Part shown: positions 9,352-17,556 of the stretch, one piece after another
Numbering within the stretch: the first letter of the stretch is position 1
Layout of the letters: every line of letters begins with the position of its first letter
NCBI GenBank assembly: GCA_024232355.1
Contig: JAAEPW010000187.1
Span: 24,526-88,525, forward strand
Reading direction: 5' to 3'
DNA from: Chloroflexota bacterium
GTDB lineage: Bacteria; Chloroflexota; Anaerolineae; B4-G1
Length of the DNA: 64,000 nt
Translations under genes and position numbers: made by a program
The notes under the pieces: model-generated
What the model was told of the DNA's origin: nothing
Database searches by the model: none
The model's input: only the letters and a program-made list of their open reading frames with translations

Positions 9352-10203
9352 CTAAAAGTGGGTTACGGACTCAAGGTCAAGTGCTGGATAAATCTGCTGT
9401 GGTACGGGCGGCATCGAGTTGTATACCCAGTTCACGCCAACAACGCCGCACCTAAAGCCGCCCATCCGTTGTATCCCCTGAAAGGTGCCCCGCATCAGCA
9501 CGTCCTCCATATCCAGAGACATTCCGAAAACGGCGACGGTTGTGTTTTTGGGAATCGCTTGCAACTCGTCCCTGTACGCCGAAACAGAAAAGACGACATG
9601 CTCACTGCCGGATGCCTGGGCCTGAATCACGGGGATTATCACCGGGTAGCCATTTACCCCAACGTACGCAAGGAACTTGAGGTTGTCAATTTTGTTCATC
9701 AGTCCTTGGGTCCAAGGGGTGAGCACATCTTTTTGTCCCTTGCTCCTGCCGAACGTCCTTGCCACAATGGTCTGTAGGGCCGCGATCACGATACTGCTCA
9801 TCGGGAGCGCTTGACGGCCAGAATGGTCCAGCAAATCCATATAGTAGACGGTATGGATGCCAAAGTAAGAATTGTAGCGGAACATTGGCGTGTTGTTGTA
9901 CATGTCGAATTCTTTTCCCTGCTGCGCGGTATGGCTCAAATTTGCCCTGCCGCGCCAGAGTTCTCTATCCAGAGTCATGATCAAAAAGGCCGTCTTGGGA
10001 TTGCGCCTGATAAACTTTTTACTAAACCCCTCGGTGAACTGTCCCCATACCACCTGTGTGGGCGTGCTGGCCCGCAATGTCGAAATCAAGGTTAGATGTG
10101 GCAATCCAACCTCGTTGACGGTGGCAAGAAGCCCAATCTTCATCTCGGGCTCGAAGGACTTGATGTCCGGCTCGGAAAATGACGTGTAGGTGTTCTTGTT
10201 CAT
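9352..10203 (-). CDS. Pyridoxamine-phosphate-oxidase-like FMN split-barrel protein
   Basis: A 283-residue protein whose first half (about residues 15-130) looks like the flavin-binding split barrel of the PNPOx family (MKIGLLATVNEVGLPHLTLI, then a KTAFLIMTLD strand). A second split-barrel-like unit covers the C-terminal half (KFLAYVGVNGYPVIIPV). An upstream in-frame extension exists, but the ATG at 10203 has a GCGAGG ribosome site and lies 20 nt after the stop of the glycyl radical enzyme, so this start is preferred. The two genes form one operon. The family binds FMN, F420 or haem and does redox chemistry. A role in supplying electrons to, or protecting, the glycyl radical enzyme, or in acting on its product, is only inferred from position. 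Confidence 0.7.
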   Translation of the reverse strand: MNKNTYTSFSEPDIKSFEPEMKIGLLATVNEVGLPHLTLISTLRASTPTQVVWGQFTEGFSKKFIRRNPKTAFLIMTLDRELWRGRANLSHTAQQGKEFDMYNNTPMFRYNSYFGIHTVYYMDLLDHSGRQALPMSSIVIAALQTIVARTFGRSKGQKDVLTPWTQGLMNKIDNLKFLAYVGVNGYPVIIPVIQAQASGSEHVVFSVSAYRDELQAIPKNTTVAVFGMSLDMEDVLMRGTFQGIQRMGGFRCGVVGVNWVYNSMPPVPQQIYPALDLESVTHF

Positions 10204-10222
10204 ATTTGCGCCTCGCTGTTTC

Positions 10223-12742
10223 TTACATATCGTGGCTCTCGCGAGCAATGATCTCATCCTGCAACTCTTTGCCGATGCTGGCAAAGTAGGCATTGTATCC
10301 AGTCACTCGGACCAACAGATGGCGGTAATTTTCGGGATTTTGCTGAGCATCCCGCAGCATGTCGGCATCAATCATGTTGATTTGCAACGCCGTACCTCCG
10401 TTTTCGATATAGCCGTGCAGAAACGCCTTGAACTTGGTCCTGTGCTCGGAATCGCGGATGATCGATGGATTAAAGGTCATTGTGTGGCTTCCACCATTGG
10501 GAAGCAGATTGTAGAACTCGCCCCAATCGCCATTGCCTCTCGGGTCTTTACCCCCGATGACCTTGCCCACCGAATTGACGTTGGCCGTCGGGCCGTTGGT
10601 GTCTGCGCCGTTGGAGGGGCACAGGGCGTTGGAGAGAAACTTGCCCTTTGGTCTGCCGTTGGGGCTGGCGGGCAGGATAAATCCGTCAGATACCCAATAA
10701 TTCCAGCTCAGCATGCCAGGACGGAACTGCCGATTGGTAGATTGAGTCTTGTATTTCCATGTTTCCTCTGTCCACAACTCCATCACCTTTCGGCCCATTT
10801 CGTCGGCCTCGTCGTCGTCCCGACCATATTTGGGTGCTTTGTACAGTGCCCTGGCCTGCAACGCTTTGTGGCCTTCCCAGTTGTCCCGTAAGGCGTTCAC
10901 CAATTCTCTCATCGTGCAGACCTTTTCGTCGAACACCAGATACTTGACAGCCAAAAGCGAGTCCACCGTGGTTCCGTACGTCACAGCCTCGATGGTGGTG
11001 TAAGAAAGCTCCGCTCCGCCCTCGGTAACATCCAACCCCTGTTCTGCACATCCTCGCACCAGGCACGAAAGGTACGGGGTGGGAGAGAATTTGGCCCGTA
11101 TCTCTTCGGTCTTTTCGTACAGGTCCGCGATCTTTTTGACGATGAATTTGGTCTGGATGACGTAGGCATTCCAAAATGTTTCCCACGTTGTAAATGCTTG
11201 GGGATTTTCCGTGTTCGGCCCCCACCGTTTGCGTGGATCAGTCTTGCCCGTCATCGGATCGGTGAATGGGATCATGTCATATCCACCGGTCAAGGCCAAC
11301 TCGACCGCTTTCAGCAAATTCAGGTTATTATCTACCGTACCGGAACGGTCGTTGCCGACCATTGTGTTTTCCAAACAACCAACAGGTGCGTAATCATGGA
11401 CGTTGTGCTCGTTGATCAAATGCTCCACCCCCGATAGCTTGGCCTGGCGCATCATGCCCGCCATAGACCGCTCGTCAAAGTTTAGCAAGAAAGGCGATCC
11501 TTGGCTTGAGGCAATCATGTCGACGACCTTGTCCAAGAGTTTGCCAGGGGTGTTGCGGTGCAATCGTACGTTCGGCTTGGGTTCCAGGATGGGTGTCATC
11601 TCGTCAATGACCTCGAGCATCGCGTATGTTAGATCGTTGGTCATATCTGCCCCGCCAGGCCCCATCCCCGAAAGCGTCAGCAGTTGGCCATAACCGGCCG
11701 TGATCCCTTGGTTGCCCCCGATACGAAGCAGAGCATCGTAGGCCGTATTCGCGTGAACCCAGAAGCATCTCAGGATTTCCTTGCCAAACTCTCTGTCCAT
11801 TCCCTCATCAAGAGACTTTTGCCAAGACGGGTACAAAAACTGGTCGATCCGGCCAAAGGAAACACCGGGACCGGGATAGTTTTCGTCGCTCATCACCAGC
11901 ATGTGGGTCAACCAAAGGGATTGTACAGCCTCCCAAAAGGTCTCGGCAGGCTCCCAAGGCACCCGCTTGAGGTTTTCGACCATCTGGAGCAGTTCGCCTT
12001 TTCGGGCCTCATCCTGCTCTTTTGACGCCAACCCTGCGCATACCTGGCCGTACACCGCCGCTACGTCTCGCGCCATAGTCGCCGCCGTTCGCATAGCTCT
12101 CAGTTGCGCGCCTTTTTTACCCTGCTTTTCCTGCACCGAGAGTGATTCGTACCGCTTACTGACGTCATCATGAATGCCCTTCCAGCCTCGTTCTACCACT
12201 GTCGCATAGTCGGGGATCAGGTGACCGCTCGTAGCGCCCGTGTTGCCATAGCCATGGTTGTGAAACCATTTGATAGCAGCCCGTGAGCCGTTCTTGCCAT
12301 ACACCAAGTTGTCGTACTGCCGTGCCTCGCGCTTGGTCAGACAGGTGGAGGTTTGTACGTTGAACCGCCCCCCGGCGATCAGGTCACTGGGAAGAATTTC
12401 CTGGGGTACGTAACGGACCATCGCCTCGCGATTGAACCACGCCTTGCGTTCTGGCAAGCTCCACTGCCAGAAATCGGGGTGTAACTCGATCTTTCTCGCC
12501 ATCTGTTTGAACGACGACCGAAAGGTCTGTAAAAAAGTATAGGTTTCGGGAACGATGTAAAAGGTGAGTTCCTCGTATTGAAAATCCCACGGCGTTCCCG
12601 TGGTCCAGGCAGTGAACTCGTTGTTCCACGTACGCTCGACGCCTTGAAAATAGTAATCTCTCAGCCACTTGATCCGTGGCGACAGATTCTTGGGCTCCTT
12701 GATATCATATCGGGGCTTGTTCGTAAAGGTTGTTGTGTTCAT
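10223..12742 (-). CDS. Glycyl radical enzyme of the pyruvate formate-lyase family, substrate unassigned
   Basis: An 839-residue protein of normal family length. The catalytic thiyl cysteine is C456 in VGCLEN, followed by the conserved glutamate E458. The radical glycine is G815 in RVTGYNAYF near the C terminus. The usual GPTA.VNSVGK segment is present around residue 725. Having a single cysteine followed by x-Glu, rather than the Cys-Cys of true pyruvate formate-lyase, places it with dehydratase, decarboxylase or lyase members. Start: the ATG at 12742 has GAGG six nt upstream; earlier ATGs are poorly spaced. A promoter lies at 12777-12805. It is oxygen-sensitive and needs a radical-SAM activase; the only one in the window is at 44212-45129. 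Confidence 0.9.
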   Translation of the reverse strand: MNTTTFTNKPRYDIKEPKNLSPRIKWLRDYYFQGVERTWNNEFTAWTTGTPWDFQYEELTFYIVPETYTFLQTFRSSFKQMARKIELHPDFWQWSLPERKAWFNREAMVRYVPQEILPSDLIAGGRFNVQTSTCLTKREARQYDNLVYGKNGSRAAIKWFHNHGYGNTGATSGHLIPDYATVVERGWKGIHDDVSKRYESLSVQEKQGKKGAQLRAMRTAATMARDVAAVYGQVCAGLASKEQDEARKGELLQMVENLKRVPWEPAETFWEAVQSLWLTHMLVMSDENYPGPGVSFGRIDQFLYPSWQKSLDEGMDREFGKEILRCFWVHANTAYDALLRIGGNQGITAGYGQLLTLSGMGPGGADMTNDLTYAMLEVIDEMTPILEPKPNVRLHRNTPGKLLDKVVDMIASSQGSPFLLNFDERSMAGMMRQAKLSGVEHLINEHNVHDYAPVGCLENTMVGNDRSGTVDNNLNLLKAVELALTGGYDMIPFTDPMTGKTDPRKRWGPNTENPQAFTTWETFWNAYVIQTKFIVKKIADLYEKTEEIRAKFSPTPYLSCLVRGCAEQGLDVTEGGAELSYTTIEAVTYGTTVDSLLAVKYLVFDEKVCTMRELVNALRDNWEGHKALQARALYKAPKYGRDDDEADEMGRKVMELWTEETWKYKTQSTNRQFRPGMLSWNYWVSDGFILPASPNGRPKGKFLSNALCPSNGADTNGPTANVNSVGKVIGGKDPRGNGDWGEFYNLLPNGGSHTMTFNPSIIRDSEHRTKFKAFLHGYIENGGTALQINMIDADMLRDAQQNPENYRHLLVRVTGYNAYFASIGKELQDEIIARESHDM

Positions 12743-12776
12743 CATACACCTCATTTTGGCGTTGTTTGTTTTTTCG

Positions 12777-12805
12777 ATTATAGCTCAACGGCCTGACTTG
12801 CACAA
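12777..12805 (-). promoter_or_regulatory. Sigma-70-type promoter of the glycyl radical enzyme operon
   Basis: Reading the minus strand, TTGTGC (12805-12800) and TATAAT (12782-12777) are separated by exactly 17 bp. The start codon of the glycyl radical enzyme is about 35 bp downstream. Confidence 0.6.
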
Positions 12806-12831
12806 CTGATCTTTGATGCGGAATGATAACT

Positions 12832-12844
12832 TTTGGTGACCAAA
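12832..12844. promoter_or_regulatory. Palindromic operator candidate between divergent promoters
   Basis: TTTGGTGACCAAA is a perfect palindrome around a central G. It sits between the minus-strand promoter of the glycyl radical enzyme and the plus-strand promoter at 12858-12901, so one dimeric regulator could control both sides. No regulator gene is adjacent. Confidence 0.35.
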
Positions 12845-12857
12845 GAGAAACACTATT

Positions 12858-12901
12858 GTAACGCAAATGAAACTCTCTTGACTCATTCCCTGTGGTATAA
12901 T
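12858..12901 (+). promoter_or_regulatory. Promoter with shared activator-like motif (copy 1)
   Basis: GTAACGCAAATGAAAC (12858-12873) is followed after 22 bp by TATAAT (12896-12901). The same 16-bp motif with the same 22-bp spacing to a -10 box occurs upstream of the CPBP protease and LytR-type genes. The motif would span about -50 to -35, a class II activator position. It contains G(T/A)AAC twice with an 11-bp period. No good -35 hexamer is present at 17 bp. Confidence 0.55.
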
Positions 12902-13010
12902 AACGCTTAATAATTTATTAAAAATGATATTTTCACATCTCTATCATCCAACATTGTTCATAGAGTTTGATCGAGTATTTGGATAAATGTTTTGGGAAAG
13001 GAGAAAGGTC

Positions 13011-13250
13011 ATGGTTTCGACAGTCACTACATCAACAGTTGTTACAGTAACAACCGTCGCCATCGCTGGCTCACTCGCGTTGATCGGCATCTGCACGTTG
13101 CTGGCACTCTTGATCCAAAAAGAGTTGACTACAGCCACGGAGGGGCGTTTTGCCCGTGCCCTCAGCCGAGCACTGAATATTGGCATCGTGCCATTACTCA
13201 TCACGTTTGTCCTGATCGTCGCGATGAAGGTCATTGAAGCACTAAGGTAA
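13011..13250 (+). CDS. Small two-helix membrane protein
   Basis: A 79-residue protein with two hydrophobic helices (about residues 10-35 and 55-75) separated by a charged loop (QKELTTATEGRFARAL). An ATG 24 nt upstream exists, but the ATG at 13011 follows GGAAAGGAGAAAGG at good spacing, so it is the chosen start. It is transcribed alone from the promoter at 12858-12901, which leaves a leader of about 100 nt. A strong hairpin terminator lies about 30 nt after the stop. I do not recognise the family. The promoter motif shared with a membrane protease and a LytR-type protein suggests a cell-envelope role. Confidence 0.75.
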   Translation: MVSTVTTSTVVTVTTVAIAGSLALIGICTLLALLIQKELTTATEGRFARALSRALNIGIVPLLITFVLIVAMKVIEALR

Positions 13251-13282
13251 ACTCACGAATCGCCCACGTTGATCCACATCGA

Positions 13283-13318
13283 CGAGGCTACAGGGCATTA
13301 TAAAGCCCTGCAGCCTCG
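13283..13318 (+). terminator. Hairpin terminator after the small membrane protein
   Basis: CGAGGCT, a mismatched A, and CAGGGC pair with GCCCTG, C, and AGCCTCG around an 8-nt loop. This gives 13 paired positions with one A-C mismatch. The following bases are TTGTCGTTT, a weak T tract. Confidence 0.7.
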
Positions 13319-13600
13319 TTGTCGTTTACCCTCGAATCAACGACACTGACATATCCCGAATTTCACTATGGCCACTCGTCAAAAGCTTACTGTCTCCTAT
13401 CGCGAATAACACGAATGGACGGATGACACAAATGTTTTCGCAATTTGGTGCGTTCGTGAAATTCGTGCAAGTGCCTGGTATGGATTTATGAATTGGGAAA
13501 GGATGGACCATCAAGGTCTATACGATACTTGGGGGATATGCAACTGTTCTGTTTGCTTATCTTGCATTGTCTGCGATGAAAATCCTCACCTAGCCCTCTA
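13319..13600. other. Intergenic stretch without a gene
   Basis: No supported coding sequence. It contains a degraded low-information segment (13400-13475) with phrases like GCGAATAACACGAATGG and TTCGTGAAATTCGTGC, which look like weakly repeated noncoding filler. It separates the convergent small membrane protein and CPBP genes. Confidence 0.5.
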
Positions 13601-15049
13601 CTATGGCCCAAACAGATAAGAGGCGACGAGGTCAAAGTGATTCATGCCAAGGGGTAACGTCAGAAACAAGAGAATGTTGGTCATCCCGTGTGCCAGTGTG
13701 ACTCCCAATAGGGAACCGGTACGCTCCTTGACCAACCCGAAAAAGAGAGCCACGCCAAAGACAAAAACGACGTCAAATAGTGACTGGTAGCCCACGTGCA
13801 GCACGGCAAATATGAGGGCCACGTAGACAACGCCCCATATACTGCCCAGCACTCTTGTCACAGCCACCTGCATCATCCCGCGAAAGATCAGTTCCTCGAT
13901 GAAACCGGTGCAGACTAACAAGATCAAGGCCGGTCCCCACAATTCTTTCCAAGACAAACTCGATGCCAGCGGGACAGGCTGCAAAATCCGATACTCGATG
14001 TACCCAAGAGACAGACCCGTAAATGCCACCACAGCTTGGAGGGGGAGTGCCTTTAGCGTCAGCCCTAGCTCCAATCGAGAGAATCCCATAATGCCCAGGG
14101 CAATAAAGGTGGCGGTAAACAAGGGCACACTAACGATAAAGTACCAGTAAATTCGAGGAAAGTCGGCCAGTGGCATAGATAAACTCAACAGGCGAATGAG
14201 GGGAGCAAAGGCCAAGCTGAATAAAATCCGATAGCCAGGACGCCCCCAGGTCAGAGATGTATGGATAAGCAAGATCGCAAACAGAATGCCGTGCAACACC
14301 AGACCCCCTTGGGCCAGACCCACTCGGAGTTCGATGCTGGCCGTAAGCACCTCGGCCAAGGTCACCAGAGCCAAATACCCTATAGCTATTGGAATGACTG
14401 CCGGGATCGCTCGACTATCTGCAACCTCGAGACTGATGGCGCCCGCGGCGGTCTGAAATCGCTGCCTTGTCTGTGACCCCAGTATTCCCGCTTGTTTATC
14501 GAGAGGGGACCAAGCAGGACCTGGCCCCAATATTTCCAACTCGCGTCGTGCCAGACCGTTACGTCGGTTAATGCCGATCACCATAGACAGGCAAAACCGC
14601 CGTTCCTCGTCCGTAGTCACCGCGTCTGCCAGCCACAGCCAGCCTCGTTCCGAACGGGGAGCCGCGTGTACCACTTCTTTCAACAAATTGCGGGCTTTTG
14701 CCCTATGCCCAGCTCCCAGGGCAGCAGCGGCCAATTGCAAAAATGGGGATTCGATAGCCCCTGGTCCCAACACCTCTAAACTGCGTCGGGCCAGTGCGTT
14801 ACGGCGGTTAATAGCAAGTACGCGGGTCAAGCAAAATCGCCGTTCCGCGTCTGTATCCACTGCGTCCGCCAGCCACAGCCAGCCTCGTTCCGAGCGCGCG
14901 TCGGCTTGTAGCACATCCTCCAGCAGATGTCGGGCCTCTGCCTTACGCCCGGCTTGGAGGGCGATGGAGGCTTGTTGTAATTGATCGTTCGCCGACTGTT
15001 GACTTGCATCCAACGGCCAGGCATCGAGTTTTGCAAATGTAGAAGCCAT
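13601..15049 (-). CDS. CPBP family intramembrane protease with tandem N-terminal TPR-like repeats
   Basis: A 482-residue protein. Residues about 25-175 hold two near-identical modules of about 75 residues, each with ARxLLxxV, ERGWLWLADAV, ERRFCL and INRRN, a TPR-like helical repeat. The rest is a membrane domain of about eight helices with the CPBP/CAAX-protease signature: EELIFRG (Glu-Glu-x3-Arg), then FAVLH and AHGMTN, which supply the histidines of the metal site. Family members cleave or process membrane proteins; the substrate here is unknown. It is transcribed alone from the promoter at 15116-15159. The ATG at 15049 has only a weak GATGA ribosome site. Confidence 0.85.
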   Translation of the reverse strand: MASTFAKLDAWPLDASQQSANDQLQQASIALQAGRKAEARHLLEDVLQADARSERGWLWLADAVDTDAERRFCLTRVLAINRRNALARRSLEVLGPGAIESPFLQLAAAALGAGHRAKARNLLKEVVHAAPRSERGWLWLADAVTTDEERRFCLSMVIGINRRNGLARRELEILGPGPAWSPLDKQAGILGSQTRQRFQTAAGAISLEVADSRAIPAVIPIAIGYLALVTLAEVLTASIELRVGLAQGGLVLHGILFAILLIHTSLTWGRPGYRILFSLAFAPLIRLLSLSMPLADFPRIYWYFIVSVPLFTATFIALGIMGFSRLELGLTLKALPLQAVVAFTGLSLGYIEYRILQPVPLASSLSWKELWGPALILLVCTGFIEELIFRGMMQVAVTRVLGSIWGVVYVALIFAVLHVGYQSLFDVVFVFGVALFFGLVKERTGSLLGVTLAHGMTNILLFLTLPLGMNHFDLVASYLFGP

Positions 15050-15115
15050 ATATCATCAATTTCTCGCATCTACCAACACGCTGTTGAGTATTTCCCAACT
15101 TGTTCAACTAGCTCA

Positions 15116-15159
15116 ATTATAGTTCAGGGGGAACATTCTCTGGGTTTCATTTGTGTTAC
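15116..15159 (-). promoter_or_regulatory. Promoter with shared activator-like motif (copy 2)
   Basis: On the minus strand GTAACACAAATGAAAC (15159-15144) is followed after 22 bp by TATAAT (15121-15116), about 67 bp before the CPBP start codon. Motif and spacing match the copies at 12858-12901 and 16398-16441. Confidence 0.55.
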
Positions 15160-15192
15160 GATAAAGTTTCGATCCCAGCCTAAAAAGAGACA

Positions 15193-15229
15193 ACCCTCTG
15201 CTGAACCCAGATCAAAATAAGCAGAGGGT
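15193..15229 (-). terminator. Hairpin terminator of the LytR-type gene
   Basis: A perfect 10-bp stem (ACCCTCTGCT with AGCAGAGGGT) and a 17-nt loop. On the minus strand it is followed by TGTCTCTTTTTA, a T-rich tail. It lies 47 nt after the LytR-type stop and just before the next promoter. Confidence 0.7.
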
Positions 15230-15275
15230 GTTTGATTTTCAATTGTAACACTACAAATGTGACTTGTGGCTGCTC

Positions 15276-16310
15276 CTACTGAACGAATGTCGTCTCGAGG
15301 TAGGTGATGATCTGATCCGTCTTGGGCAGGAGGATATTGTCTTCCCCAGGCGTAACTAGGTCAGTGTCTAATTCCAAGTGCTCGATTGATACATCAGGCT
15401 CTTGTAACATACAAGCCAAGATCAACATTTGGCTTAACCCCAGATCAGTGACCACGTCCTGCTGGAACTGCCGAAGCAAGTTGGGGAGCTTGAGCAGTGT
15501 CTCTGGTTGGGCGAGTTGGGCATAGAGTGCCTGAATCACCTGTTCCTGACGCTCTAGTCGCCCCCATTCTGTTGGTGGCTCCTGTTCGACAGTCGTTGAG
15601 ATCATGCTCACATAGTCCAGCACCTCTTGTCCATCCAAGACTTGCGGGCCTGCATTGTAGGTACCCGACTGACTTGGCAAGCCGTCCACATCCTCGGGTA
15701 GGTCGATCGAGAGTCCACCCAGTGCGTCGATGGTGTTGACAAAGACTCCCTGCCGGATACTGATGAAATGATCTGGCACAAGACCGAAATTATCGTCTAG
15801 CGTTTGGGCAAAGACGTCGGAGGCATACGCCATCTTGGCCCGGTCGCTGCCCGATCCGATTTGTAGGGCCTCTTGGTAGACGAGTGTCAATGCGGTGGCA
15901 TCGATCTGCACTGACGACAATGCCGGTGTGTTTACCCGCAGGTAAGGTGGGAGGGCCAGCACGCGAACTATCTTGGTATCATAGTCGACCCGGATCAGCC
16001 GGATGGCGCTGGCGCCACGCGCTTGGTGGTCCTCGGGCAAGCTCTCTCCCAGGAGAAGTATCGTTGTGCTACCATGTTGGCCGCAAGCGCCTGCGGCTTG
16101 CGTAGGCTCGGGGGAGGGTGTTGCTGTAGGCATTGCCGTAGGTATCGCCGTTGCCGTTGGTGGTATGGCAAGTGTCGCCAACGGCGGCGTAGGTGTCACC
16201 GTTGGTGGCGCACTCATTCTGGTGACGATTAGCAATGTGCTACAGACCACAGCGACGACAAGCACAAACGTTGCAGCGACGATATAGATTGTGCGACGAG
16301 AGATCTCCAT
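15276..16310 (-). CDS. LytR-CpsA-Psr (LCP) family protein
   Basis: A 344-residue membrane-anchored protein. It has one N-terminal transmembrane helix (about residues 8-30), a Thr/Pro-rich linker (about 35-70) and an extracytoplasmic LCP domain (about 80-300). The domain's conserved features include ILLLG, an arginine in the IRLIRVDYDTK strand, the DALGG segment and a late WGRLERQEQVI helix with the family's conserved arginines. LCP enzymes transfer lipid-linked glycopolymers to the cell wall or a surface protein. This suits its place next to the large glycopolymer operon at 16650-35438. The start has an AAAGGAGG ribosome site. It has its own promoter (16398-16441) and terminator. Confidence 0.88.
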   Translation of the reverse strand: MEISRRTIYIVAATFVLVVAVVCSTLLIVTRMSAPPTVTPTPPLATLAIPPTATAIPTAMPTATPSPEPTQAAGACGQHGSTTILLLGESLPEDHQARGASAIRLIRVDYDTKIVRVLALPPYLRVNTPALSSVQIDATALTLVYQEALQIGSGSDRAKMAYASDVFAQTLDDNFGLVPDHFISIRQGVFVNTIDALGGLSIDLPEDVDGLPSQSGTYNAGPQVLDGQEVLDYVSMISTTVEQEPPTEWGRLERQEQVIQALYAQLAQPETLLKLPNLLRQFQQDVVTDLGLSQMLILACMLQEPDVSIEHLELDTDLVTPGEDNILLPKTDQIITYLETTFVQ

Positions 16311-16397
16311 TGGGCCCCTCCTTTAGGCACCCTGTTGTAACAAGCACTATTTCACCAAGCATCCATATCTATCAACACATTACAATTTACCAACTCA

Positions 16398-16441
16398 ATT
16401 GTAACTCAAGAGTCACTTTCTCAAGGTTTCGTTTGCGTTAC
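16398..16441 (-). promoter_or_regulatory. Promoter with shared activator-like motif (copy 3)
   Basis: On the minus strand GTAACGCAAACGAAAC (16441-16426) is followed after 22 bp by TACAAT (16403-16398), about 88 bp before the LytR-type start codon. Motif and spacing match the copies at 12858-12901 and 15116-15159. Confidence 0.55.
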
Positions 16442-16522
16442 AGTCACGTTTCGAATCGATTGTATGGTTGGCACCATCTGACGCCCAGTCGAGCACCAAG
16501 TCTGATTATGTGTAGCCAAAAG

Positions 16523-16567
16523 CAAAGCCCTCTGCCGAGCCAAGATCAGCTCCCACAGAGGGCTTTG
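16523..16567 (-). terminator. Hairpin terminator of the 16-gene glycopolymer operon
   Basis: A perfect 12-bp stem (CAAAGCCCTCTG with CAGAGGGCTTTG) with a 21-nt loop, followed on the minus strand by CTTTTGG. It lies about 80 nt after the stop of the DUF1616 gene. The rest of 16311-16649 holds copy 3 of the shared promoter and no gene. Confidence 0.65.
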
Positions 16568-16649
16568 AATTTACGAACCAAATGTCTGTTTACACTAAAG
16601 TGAAGAGGGACACCATCGACTGCCAACTATAACGCTTTCGGTACTGACC

Positions 16650-17504
16650 TCATTCCGTGACTTTTAGCCAGAGTCGCAGAGAGCGATACGTCCCCTCCAC
16701 CCCCTCCCGAGACAACAAAAACGTCACCTCAACATCATCCCCTGCCACAACCGGCGTAAAACTCACGAGTTGTTCTCCGGTCTCCCCAGGTTTCAGGTAC
16801 ACCGGTTCGGAATACCCAATCAGAAGGTCCTCACTCACAATGAACACTTGGTAATCAGCCTGCACCCCCTCACGGTTAGCGATGCCTACGGTGACCGCCA
16901 CCGTCTGGCCTACGACGACCTCACGGGGGTAGTTCTCCGCCAGTCCTTCTGGGCCCAAGATGTAGAATTCGGTAAAGTGCTCACCAGATTTGGGAAGGAC
17001 AACGATAATGATGACAGAAACGACGGCTATGAGCAAGGCTCCCACCAAGATACCATAGAGAATTCGGTTGGTGCGATCCTGGACGACCCACCATTCCTTT
17101 ACATCCACCGCAACGACCAGCACAAAACGATCCCCTTCTGACAACCAGCGGCGACGCATCCAGGCAATCAGAGAACAGATTATGATGAACAGTCCCTCAG
17201 CGGCCACAATCGGCCATAGACGAAGACCCCAAGGAAGATTATCCAGAATCAAGGCGATAGGTGGCACTATGGCAATGCTAAGACCAAAGGAAAGAGCCAG
17301 TCGCTCCGGATCTCCCAGATCATCGGAACAAGGGAAAAGAGATGCCTGGAGTGTGTAGCCGGGGGCAAAGAGAACAAAGAAGAGACCCAGGAGCAAGCGC
17401 AACGTCGGCAGTGGTGGGGGTAACTCTTGGACGCCTGCGGCGATCAAGCCCAACAGAATCAAGCCGAGCACAACAATAATGATAAACTCGTTTCTGATGG
17501 TCAT
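16650..17504 (-). CDS. DUF1616 family membrane protein
   Basis: A 284-residue protein with four N-terminal membrane segments (about residues 7-25, 34-52, 70-90 and 98-115). A fifth helix lies near 150-172. The C-terminal part is a predicted extracytoplasmic beta-rich domain of about 110 residues (FTEFYILGPEGLAENYPREV onward). The motif LPPPLPTLRLLLGL followed by FAPGY is typical of DUF1616 proteins, which often occur in polysaccharide gene clusters; their function is not established. It is the last gene of the operon, 52 nt after the preceding glycosyltransferase, and is followed by a hairpin terminator. Confidence 0.8.
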   Translation of the reverse strand: MTIRNEFIIIVVLGLILLGLIAAGVQELPPPLPTLRLLLGLFFVLFAPGYTLQASLFPCSDDLGDPERLALSFGLSIAIVPPIALILDNLPWGLRLWPIVAAEGLFIIICSLIAWMRRRWLSEGDRFVLVVAVDVKEWWVVQDRTNRILYGILVGALLIAVVSVIIIVVLPKSGEHFTEFYILGPEGLAENYPREVVVGQTVAVTVGIANREGVQADYQVFIVSEDLLIGYSEPVYLKPGETGEQLVSFTPVVAGDDVEVTFLLSREGVEGTYRSLRLWLKVTE

Positions 17505-17556
17505 TCTATCGATATCCTAAGGCCTACTGTCGGTTCTCCGTGGTTGGTAGTGTCGA

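Noticed and set aside
16120..16210. Possible short tandem DNA repeat or CRISPR-like array
   Set aside because: It is the codon repeat of the Thr/Pro linker of the LCP protein, with no spacers.
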